7,600 nt of DNA, from positions 1 to 7,600 of the forward strand of contig DAOVXI010000085.1 in NCBI GenBank assembly GCA_030636245.1. Direction: 5' to 3'. The notes below the pieces were generated by a model. The model made no database searches, was not told the origin of the DNA, and saw only the letters and a program-made list of their open reading frames with translations. A program made the position numbers and the translations under genes. The stretch is from Deltaproteobacteria bacterium (GTDB taxonomy: Bacteria; Desulfobacterota; GWC2-55-46; DRQE01). Positions 1-7,600 of this stretch are shown one piece after another (position 1 is the first letter of the stretch; every line of letters starts with the position of its first letter).

Positions 1-1
1 G

Positions 2-61
2 ATCCACTAGACTGTTGCTCAGCGTGCCAGCGGCACGGCTAGCTACCTTCAGTTTGAGGCC
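2..61 (+). other. acn: Upstream in-frame aconitase coding sequence with in-frame TAG at 8-10
   Basis: Read in the same frame as the aconitase, these bases give Ile-His-stop and then TVAQRASGTASYLQFEA, leading straight into MGVDRV. From memory, Aquifex-type aconitases have IDQTLTQDATGTMAYLQFEAMG here. The frame is therefore genuine coding sequence, and the TAG stands where a Gln (CAG) is expected. Either the gene carries a nonsense change, or the first bases are not native sequence. The first ten bases match the BamHI-SpeI polylinker segment of common cloning vectors, which makes an end artefact plausible. Confidence 0.7.
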
Positions 62-2517
<2,456 letters not shown>

Positions 2518-3906
2518 TTATGCCAAGACCTCTTCAATGGAGTTATTTAATTCTTTGAATATTCTTTTAAGTTCCGCCGCGGTTATGCTTAAAGGAGGCA
2601 TGATTATGATCGTATCACCAATGGGTCGTATGATAATGCCCTTATAGCTCATTGATTCACATATTTTTCGGGCTGTTTTATCTTTTATTGGGAATTGTTT
2701 TTTTGTTTTTTTACTCATTACCACCTCAACCCCTGCCATGAGTCCGTGGTTACGTGCATCGCCGACGAATTTATTATCGCTTAACTTATCAAGTAGTACC
2801 CTGAAGAGCCTTATCTTTGGTTGGATGTTCTTTATTGTCTTTTCTTTTTTGAATACATTGATGTTTGCAAGTGCCGCTGCACAGCCGAGCGGATTGCCGG
2901 TGTATGTGTGGCCATGGTAAAAAGCATCAGGTTCTTTTTTTGATCCAAGAAAGGCTTTGTATATCTTTTCATCAGTGATCGTAGCGGCAAGCGGGAGATA
3001 GCCGCCTGTTATTCCCTTAGCGAGGCAGAGTAGGTCGGGCGTGACTTTCTCCTGCTCAGAGGCAAACATAGTGCCGGTACGGCCGAAGCCTGTGGCCACT
3101 TCATCTGCTATTAATAGTACATTGTATTTTTTTGTTAGTCTTCTTACGCCTTTAAGGAAGCCGATGGGAGCGCATACCATCCCGGCCGCGCCTTGAACCA
3201 GAGGTTCAATTATACAACCCGCTAATTCCTTATGATGTTTTTTAAGGATCTTCTCAAATTCATCCAAGCAGGCTATCTTGCATGAAGGGTATTCCTTTTT
3301 TACCTGGCACCTATAGCAGTAAGGGTAGGGAGCACGTAGGGTCTTGAAGAGAAGTTTCTCATAACGTTTAACGAATACATCTATCTCGCCTACACTCATG
3401 GCCCCGATCGTGTCGCCGTGGTACTCTCCCGTGAAGCTTATGAACTTTGTTTTTTTTGATCTTGTTCCGAGCTTATACTGCCAGAAGTGGTATGCCATCT
3501 TAAGAGCTATCTCAACAGCGGTGCTTCCGTTATCTGAAAAAAAGACACGGGTGAGAGCTCTAGGGGTCATATCCACAAGTTCTTTAGCAAGCTCAATTGA
3601 GGGAACATTGCCTAGTCCGAGCAGGGTTGAGTGGGATATCTTTTTAAGCTGGTTATTTATCGCACGGTCGATCTCTTTTTTTCCGTGACCGTGGACCGTA
3701 ACCCATAGGCTTGATATGCCGTCCAGGTATTTTTTCCCTTCCGTATCAAAGAGGTAATTACCTTTCCCTCTTTCAATTATCAATGGATCGGTTGCTTCCC
3801 ACTCTAGCATGCGTGTAAATGGGTGCCATACGTGAGTTTTGTCCAATTTTTTTAGTTTCGCAGTATATGTTTTATTCTTTGATTTCATTGCATTACAGTA
3901 TAGCAT
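2518..3906 (-). CDS. bioA: Adenosylmethionine-8-amino-7-oxononanoate aminotransferase (DAPA synthase)
   Basis: Fold-type I, PLP-dependent class III aminotransferase that converts KAPA to 7,8-diaminopelargonate, normally with S-adenosylmethionine as amino donor. Visible blocks, numbered from the ATG at 3906, are VWHPFTRM (26-33), [15 protein letters not shown] (122-136), the PLP-contacting [12 protein letters not shown] (267-278), the Schiff-base lysine Lys297 in [12 protein letters not shown], and [15 protein letters not shown] (331-345). A Cys cluster, C197-x2-C200-x8-C209-x3-C213, sits in PYCYRC...CKIAC, a feature I recall from one BioA subgroup. The start is uncertain: an ATG at 3888 (residue 7) is equally possible, and neither ATG has a Shine-Dalgarno sequence. 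The gene abuts bioD with no gap. The coding sequence is rich in Lys and A/T. The length of 462 is slightly above usual, which favours the shorter start. Confidence 0.96.
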   Translation of the reverse strand: MLYCNAMKSKNKTYTAKLKKLDKTHVWHPFTRMLEWEATDPLIIERGKGNYLFDTEGKKYLDGISSLWVTVHGHGKKEIDRAINNQLKKISHSTLLGLGNVPSIELAKELVDMTPRALTRVFFSDNGSTAVEIALKMAYHFWQYKLGTRSKKTKFISFTGEYHGDTIGAMSVGEIDVFVKRYEKLLFKTLRAPYPYCYRCQVKKEYPSCKIACLDEFEKILKKHHKELAGCIIEPLVQGAAGMVCAPIGFLKGVRRLTKKYNVLLIADEVATGFGRTGTMFASEQEKVTPDLLCLAKGITGGYLPLAATITDEKIYKAFLGSKKEPDAFYHGHTYTGNPLGCAAALANINVFKKEKTIKNIQPKIRLFRVLLDKLSDNKFVGDARNHGLMAGVEVVMSKKTKKQFPIKDKTARKICESMSYKGIIIRPIGDTIIIMPPLSITAAELKRIFKELNNSIEEVLA

Positions 3907-3925
3907 TTTTTATGCTTGTGTTGAA
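3897..3925 (-). promoter_or_regulatory. Possible weak promoter for bioA-bioD
   Basis: On the minus strand TATACT (3902 to 3897) is a 5/6 match to the -10 consensus. It lies 17 bases from a poor -35, TTCAAC (3925 to 3920, 3/6). Transcription would begin near 3890, almost on the alternative bioA ATG at 3888, giving a near-leaderless message. That would also explain the lack of a ribosome-binding site. This rests on short matches only and is tentative. Confidence 0.25.
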
Positions 3926-3939
3926 GTGACAATGTTTGG

Positions 3940-3968
3940 TTGACAGGCCCCGAATATCAGGTGATAAT
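3940..3968 (+). promoter_or_regulatory. Sigma70-type promoter for the lipoprotein gene
   Basis: A perfect -35, TTGACA (3940-3945), is followed after exactly 17 bases by GATAAT (3963-3968), a 5/6 match to the -10. The predicted start point is near 3975, giving a leader of about 20 bases before the ATG at 3997. It also shows that the open frame beginning with TTG at 3940 is not the real gene start. Confidence 0.75.
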
Positions 3969-3984
3969 GTATAAAAATTACTTT

Positions 3985-3990
3985 AGGGGG
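3985..3990 (+). promoter_or_regulatory. Ribosome-binding site fixing the lipoprotein start
   Basis: AGGGGG ends six bases before the ATG at 3997. This favours 3997 over the upstream TTG at 3940, which would put 19 non-signal residues before the lipoprotein signal peptide. Confidence 0.75.
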
Positions 3991-3996
3991 TTTTCA

Positions 3997-4536
3997 ATGA
4001 AGAGATTGTTGCTGGTGTTTGCTTTGTCTGTATTTCTTGTTTCCTGTCAGACCGCTCAGGTGTCTGTGCCTCTCGATACGCAGGTCGCGTCTACTTATGA
4101 TAATAGTGAATTTGGATTCAGTATCGGTGTTCCCGCAGGATGGACTTACGAAGAGGGTGCCTACGGTACCATCGTAACGCTTATGAGCTTTATGGAGGAT
4201 GCTGATGATATGTTTGGTGAGAACATCAATGTTACCACCGAGGAAGTACCGGTCGGCATGACATCCTTACAGTATTTTAACGCTTCAACCGTTGCTTTGA
4301 AGGCATATCTTGCCGGTTTCAAGGTGCATAAGAAAGGTACCGCGATCATAGATGGCGCCACCGCTCATTGGTTGATATATTCATTCGCCTTGGATGATTT
4401 CAAGGTTAAGGGTAAGGTCTTTATGCTTACAAAGAATGAGGTTGGTTATGTTGTCACCTGTTCGGCTTCTCCAAAGACTTTTGGGAAGTACGAAGGTGTC
4501 TTCGATAGAGTGGCTGCAACATTCAAAGTTAATTAG
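3997..4536 (+). CDS. Small lipoprotein with PsbP/Mog1-like body, function unknown
   Basis: The 179-residue product begins with a classical type II signal peptide: MKR, a hydrophobic core (4-13) and the lipobox LVSC with Cys17 as the lipidated residue. Gln at the next position does not signal retention in the inner membrane under the E. coli rule, so the outer membrane is the likely site. The mature part starts with a flexible linker, then STYDNSEFGFSIGVPAGWTYEE (32-53), which resembles the opening strand of PsbP/Mog1-like (DUF1795-type) proteins. The spacing of the later strands (INVTTEEV, AHWLIYSF, GYVVTCSA) and the final KYEGVFDRVAATFKV also resemble that fold. That fold call is from pattern memory and is moderate. 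It has its own promoter and ends in tandem stops, TAG TAA. It converges on lemA and shares a terminator with it. A role in envelope upkeep alongside LemA is only an inference from position. Confidence 0.85.
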   Translation: MKRLLLVFALSVFLVSCQTAQVSVPLDTQVASTYDNSEFGFSIGVPAGWTYEEGAYGTIVTLMSFMEDADDMFGENINVTTEEVPVGMTSLQYFNASTVALKAYLAGFKVHKKGTAIIDGATAHWLIYSFALDDFKVKGKVFMLTKNEVGYVVTCSASPKTFGKYEGVFDRVAATFKVN

Positions 4537-4552
4537 TAATTTATTTATATTA

Positions 4553-4594
4553 AAAAAAGCGGCCCGTTCTATTATAAGAGCGGGCCGCTTTTTT
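4553..4594. terminator. Bidirectional rho-independent terminator between lipoprotein gene and lemA
   Basis: An 18-bp stem (4553-4570 with 4577-4594) has one G-U wobble, a GC-rich core (GCGGCCCG/CGGGCCGC) and the 6-base loop ATTATA. Its arms end in A6 on one side and T6 on the other, so either strand shows a hairpin followed by a U-tract. It starts 16 bases after the lipoprotein TAG and ends 6 bases from the lemA TAA, serving both convergent genes. Confidence 0.93.
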
Positions 4595-4600
4595 AAATGG

Positions 4601-5170
4601 TTATGACTTAAATTTTATCCCCGGGTCTTTTCTCTCTTCCGGCGCTATCTGCCATAGTTCCTTTGCTTTATAGCTAAGTATTGATGCCACGATCACATCC
4701 GGCAGCTGCTCGATCCTAATGTTATAGATATTCACCGTTGAGTTATAAAGCTCACGTCTGTCGGCTATCTCACTCTCTAGCTCACTTATGCGGCCTTGAA
4801 GTTGGCCAAATGTTCTATCAGCTTTAAGCTCCGGGTAGCTCTCCGATACAGCGAATAGAGATTTTAATGCGTCGGTCAGGAATCCATCTGCCTTTCCCTT
4901 CTCGTTCACTGAGTGCGCGCCGGACATCATATTCCTTGCCTTTGTAACCTTCTCCAAGGTTTCTGCCTCATGCTTCATGTATCTCTCACAGACGGTAACA
5001 AGCTTTGGCAGCTCATCGAAGCGCTGTTTTAAGAGGACATCGATGTTGCTCCAGGACTTCTCAACGTTATTCTTTACCGTAACAAGGCCGTTGTATATCG
5101 TTACCAGGTATAAGATGGCACCTAGTATGAGTAGCCCGAGTACAATGAGTATGATCACGGTTGTTGTCAT
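4601..5170 (-). CDS. lemA: LemA family membrane protein
   Basis: LemA proteins are small membrane-anchored helical-bundle proteins of unknown biochemical role. The 189-residue product has one N-terminal membrane helix (about 4-25) and no lipobox Cys, so it is anchored by the helix. The family signature follows: YNGLVTVKNNVEKSWSNID (26-44), LLKQRFDELPKLV (46-58), a coiled-coil-like stretch to residue 105, YPELKA (112-117), FGQLQGRISELESEIADRR (121-139) and YNSTVNIYN (142-150). An excellent Shine-Dalgarno (AAAGGAGG, about 7 bases upstream) fixes the start. The gene lies 15 bases after the stop of the GIDE/EF-hand protein and is the last gene of the operon before the shared terminator. LemA beside a GIDE-domain gene is a recurrent arrangement I know from many bacteria. 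Use of the symbol lemA denotes family membership only, not the unrelated sensor kinase once called LemA. Confidence 0.95.
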   Translation of the reverse strand: MTTTVIILIVLGLLILGAILYLVTIYNGLVTVKNNVEKSWSNIDVLLKQRFDELPKLVTVCERYMKHEAETLEKVTKARNMMSGAHSVNEKGKADGFLTDALKSLFAVSESYPELKADRTFGQLQGRISELESEIADRRELYNSTVNIYNIRIEQLPDVIVASILSYKAKELWQIAPEERKDPGIKFKS

Positions 5171-5174
5171 TTAA

Positions 5175-5184
5175 CTCCTCCTTT
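5175..5184 (-). promoter_or_regulatory. Strong ribosome-binding site of lemA
   Basis: On the minus strand the 15-base gap between the upstream stop and the lemA ATG contains AAAGGAGGAG, almost fully complementary to the 16S rRNA tail and optimally spaced. LemA may therefore be made in excess of its operon partner, which has only an AAAGGGA lying 12 bases from its ATG. Confidence 0.8.
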
Positions 5185-5185
5185 G

Positions 5186-7171
5186 TTAGCTCCCCACTAG
5201 TGAGGATAACAGGTTAAATATATCTTTATTTTTTGCCAGTTGCAAGGTGTAATAAGCTCCACTTACGGTAAAACCAATGCCAAGCACAAAGTAAATAGGA
5301 ACCTTCCATGATAGGGATTTGATGATATAGTTCTCCGGCTCGTTCGATATATAGAAAAGTCCTCCAGAGGGGTGTGGTCCTACCTCTATAGGGTCTTCAC
5401 GTACCTTTCCGCTCATTGTTTCTTCGAGTACTTCGTTGTGCACGTCATTTCGTGCCTCATCCCATTCATGAATATCTATCTTTCCGTTCTGGTCTTTGTC
5501 ATACCTTTCATGAAGTACTCCTTGGTCTGACTTTAAATTCCTCAATCTATCAAGCACAGCCTTTGCTCTGTCACGGACGCTGTGTGTTCGCCTCTTGGCA
5601 TATCCAATTATATAAAGCTTTTTGTGGGTGGGTATAATGACCTCTACTACTTTTGTGTTGATCGGGAGTGATATCTTTGAGTATGGGTTCATATATGATC
5701 CGTTGCGTATGGTTTGCGACTCACCCGCTTTCACTATGCACTCGGCCGGATTTATGAGCGTGATGCCAGAGTCATCCTTTAAGTAAAATGGTATATTGCT
5801 GCTTACCCCCCACTCCTTCAGAACACTACGTGTGCCATTTTTTGTTCGCACTTGGTTATAAACTTTGTATGAAAAGTATACGCACTCTGTCATGGTATAA
5901 GGAGAGCGTAAGTAATATTTAGGTAAAGCAATACCGTTTAACTCAACCTCACCCATGGGCATTGTTTTGATCTTACTGGTAGGGCAGTTCTCGATGGCTC
6001 TTTTTCTTGAAAGAAGAGCAAAGGAATGAGTAAAAAGTATTATACCTAACGGGAGAATGCCGCAAAGAAGCGGCGAAATATTTTCAATTGCCTGAGATAG
6101 TATTGCTGATATGGCGATCAAGATTATCATAGGGTACAGGAGTAAGGGTGGACCAAGTGAACGAATAAAGTGTTTGTGCGCGGCGATCCTGTTAAATGTC
6201 TCCGATATATTTATAAAGCTACTGAATCTTCTTATTACCGGAGGAGCGGGGGGAGGTGGTAATGTTGGTTTTAATTTAGTTGTACCTTTGTCAGTTGTTT
6301 TCTCGGAAGTTTTATTTTGTTTGCCCATGAGCAAAGGGCCGCCCCAGAGCAAGCCTGAGAATAAAGTTAATACGGGTAGTGTAAGCACTTCGTTCTTGAT
6401 ATGAGTGTCCCTGTAGAGACCTTTAAGTACCGATCGATAGATGAAGTTGGAATAAGTGGTAAAGCGGGTCAGGAAATGCTCTTTCTTTTGAGCCTGGTCA
6501 ATATGAACAAAAGGCAGTGTTGTTGCTCCGAAGGAAGCATCTATCAGAGCTGAAGAAGAAACTCGGGACAACTCATTGATAACTGCTTTAAAGTTATGTA
6601 TTGTTGACATGGACTTCAATTCATCGAGTGATTTATAGTTAAAGTTCGTGGAATCGATTCTTACAGGAGCCTCGCCTCCTGAGATGTATATATCCATTAT
6701 TGGTTTTGCGGCTAATATGTTCTTTAGGAGAGTTTCAGTATCATTTGATGCAGGGGAAAGTGATGCTCTGGTTATATGCTTTGCGTGAATTGCTTTCGCC
6801 TCCATGGAGGTTATAACAAGGAGGCACTTCGAGTTACTGTTAAGTGATGCTACCGGTTTATTTTCTCTTGAATTAAAGGTGATGGAATTTTCTTCAATAA
6901 CAATCGATGAAGCGTGTAGCGGCTGAGTTATATTCTTAATCTCATCTTCATTTAAAATGATGTTAGGTACACCTAGTAACGTTAAGGGAGCGGCTATCTT
7001 TTCAAGGAGGGCTTTCTCAGTGTTGGTAACAAGTACTCTGATCCCTTGCCCAACAAGTTTGAGTCTTACCTCAAAGGCATTGAAGCCTGTCGCGTCGACT
7101 ACCTTATCGACAAAACCCTCCACATCTTCTGTGTTCTCTGATATGGGCCTTATAGTTAGGTAGTATCGCAT
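5186..7171 (-). CDS. Multi-domain membrane protein with GIDE domain and EF-hand
   Basis: A 661-residue protein of unknown function. Residues 1-75 form a compact domain beginning MRYYLTIRPI, with an ATGFNAFEVRLKL (27-39) motif that I recall from other proteins of this kind. Residues 86-260 are unassigned. Hydrophobic segments at about 262-283, 338-360 and 366-387 look like membrane helices; a proline-rich linker (LPPPPAPP, 304-311) separates the first from the rest. Residues about 395-525 resemble the GIDE domain known from the mitochondrial ligase MULAN, but with no RING finger, so ligase activity should not be assumed. An EF-hand loop follows at 558-569 (D558, D560, N562, G563, I565, D566, E569). 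Then come GGLFYISNEPENYIIKSL (603-620) and a last membrane helix (about 623-645), as in MULAN-like proteins. The start is 27 bases after bioC; lemA follows by 15 bases. Automated labels such as E3 ubiquitin ligase would overstate it. Confidence 0.88.
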   Translation of the reverse strand: MRYYLTIRPISENTEDVEGFVDKVVDATGFNAFEVRLKLVGQGIRVLVTNTEKALLEKIAAPLTLLGVPNIILNEDEIKNITQPLHASSIVIEENSITFNSRENKPVASLNSNSKCLLVITSMEAKAIHAKHITRASLSPASNDTETLLKNILAAKPIMDIYISGGEAPVRIDSTNFNYKSLDELKSMSTIHNFKAVINELSRVSSSALIDASFGATTLPFVHIDQAQKKEHFLTRFTTYSNFIYRSVLKGLYRDTHIKNEVLTLPVLTLFSGLLWGGPLLMGKQNKTSEKTTDKGTTKLKPTLPPPPAPPVIRRFSSFINISETFNRIAAHKHFIRSLGPPLLLYPMIILIAISAILSQAIENISPLLCGILPLGIILFTHSFALLSRKRAIENCPTSKIKTMPMGEVELNGIALPKYYLRSPYTMTECVYFSYKVYNQVRTKNGTRSVLKEWGVSSNIPFYLKDDSGITLINPAECIVKAGESQTIRNGSYMNPYSKISLPINTKVVEVIIPTHKKLYIIGYAKRRTHSVRDRAKAVLDRLRNLKSDQGVLHERYDKDQNGKIDIHEWDEARNDVHNEVLEETMSGKVREDPIEVGPHPSGGLFYISNEPENYIIKSLSWKVPIYFVLGIGFTVSGAYYTLQLAKNKDIFNLLSSLVGS

Positions 7172-7198
7172 GCAGTCGGGCTGTCCCTTTATGGATCT

Positions 7199-7600
7199 TT
7201 ATTTTACAGCTCTTATAAAGATAACGTCATAGGTTGCGATTATACCATGTCCTGAGGGGGATGGAAAAGACTCATTGTATATGCGGGCGGCTTGCTTAAG
7301 TACGGTGGCGGCTTCCATGCCACGTTGATTTAGTGTGCTAGGATTCTTGGCCCCTATTGATTTGAGGGTACGTAGAAGCTCAAAGAAGGAAGGGTATTGC
7401 TTAATGCTGGCTTCTCTAGAGATAGAAATATCTTTAAAGCCGACACGCTCAAGTGTTGATCTTATGTCCTCTACATTGGGATACATTATGGGAGGAGGTA
7501 GGATCTTATTAGTATCAGCTTTTTTTGTTGCGGTTGTCAGTTCCTTCAAAGTTTCAGGGCCTAGTGTGGTGAAGTAAAGCCTGCCGTCTGCCTTGAGTAC
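7199..7600 (-). CDS. bioC: Malonyl-ACP O-methyltransferase BioC, C-terminal part (gene runs off the window)
   Basis: BioC methylates the free carboxyl of malonyl-ACP (or -CoA) with S-adenosylmethionine. This disguises it as a fatty-acid primer so that the fatty acid synthesis enzymes can build the pimeloyl chain. Only the last 133 residues are in the window; the frame is open to base 7600. It begins VLKADGRLYFTTLGPETLKEL, the end of the Rossmann methyltransferase core that follows motif III. It continues through the BioC-type lid and tail: MYPNVEDIRSTLERVGF, YPSFFELLRTLKSIGAKNP, a region rich in Ala and Lys, and IIATYDVIFIRAVK. The TTG at 7549 encodes an internal Leu and is not a start. The SAM-binding motif lies outside. 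It stops 27 bases before the GIDE/EF-hand gene on the same strand, which suggests co-transcription of a biotin gene with the membrane module. Confidence 0.92.
   Translation of the reverse strand, partial: VLKADGRLYFTTLGPETLKELTTATKKADTNKILPPPIMYPNVEDIRSTLERVGFKDISISREASIKQYPSFFELLRTLKSIGAKNPSTLNQRGMEAATVLKQAARIYNESFPSPSGHGIIATYDVIFIRAVK

Noticed and set aside
8..10. TAG read as an amino acid (stop recoding)
   Set aside because: TAG ends the lipoprotein gene in this window, no recoding element is visible, and an end artefact or nonsense change is simpler.
3916..3945. Possible BirA operator (TTGTG... then GGTTGACA) in the bioA upstream region
   Set aside because: Only the right half resembles the GGTTNACAA half-site; the left half matches just TTGT, and the spacing is inexact. 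It is not strong enough to call.
3940..3996. Upstream TTG start extending the lipoprotein by 19 residues
   Set aside because: The TTG is part of the -35 box TTGACA, and the ATG at 3997 has a good ribosome site and begins a signal peptide.
6111..6404. 97-codon open frame on the + strand with a Gly-rich stretch
   Set aside because: It is antisense to the proline-rich linker and membrane helices of the GIDE protein, which explains the Gly run and hydrophobicity.
5186..7171. Calling the GIDE protein an E3 ubiquitin ligase
   Set aside because: No RING-type cysteine/histidine pattern is present; only the GIDE-like part and the tail resemble MULAN.

Overview
The window comes from a Gram-negative-type bacterium of moderate GC content, probably an uncultured or little-studied lineage. 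The clues are an Aquifex-type aconitase, a biotin synthesis locus (bioC, bioA, bioD), a lipoprotein with a lipobox signal, and a LemA / GIDE-domain membrane pair. These genes would fit a deltaproteobacterial (Desulfobacterota-like) or neighbouring lineage such as Nitrospinota or SAR324. That placement is a low-confidence inference from protein flavour only. TAA ends five of the six genes and TAG ends the sixth, so the standard code applies.

Layout. (1) Bases 1-1852, + strand: most of an aconitate hydratase, with an in-frame TAG at 8-10 inside sequence that still aligns to the family. (2) Bases 1849-3906, - strand: bioA then bioD, adjacent and surely co-transcribed. The bioD and aconitase stop codons overlap tail to tail on one TTAA, and the aconitase terminator hairpin lies inside the bioD reading frame. 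(3) Bases 3907-3996: a 90-base divergent intergenic region with a near-consensus sigma70 promoter pointing right. (4) Bases 3997-4536, + strand: a small lipoprotein with a PsbP/Mog1-like body. (5) Bases 4553-4594: a strong bidirectional terminator. (6) Bases 4601-7600, - strand: an operon read as bioC (C-terminal part only), then a large membrane protein with GIDE and EF-hand modules, then lemA.

How the genes work together. BioC makes the methyl-masked malonyl primer for pimeloyl synthesis. BioA and BioD perform the two steps before biotin synthase. Between the bioC end and the bioAD pair sits a cell-envelope module made of GIDE/EF-hand protein, LemA and the facing lipoprotein. It has no known link to biotin. 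LemA with a GIDE-domain partner is a recurrent neighbourhood of unknown function; here the GIDE protein carries a textbook calcium-binding loop. This module is the least explained part of the window. There is no gene-free stretch over 300 bases, and I saw no RNA genes, CRISPR arrays or mobile elements.
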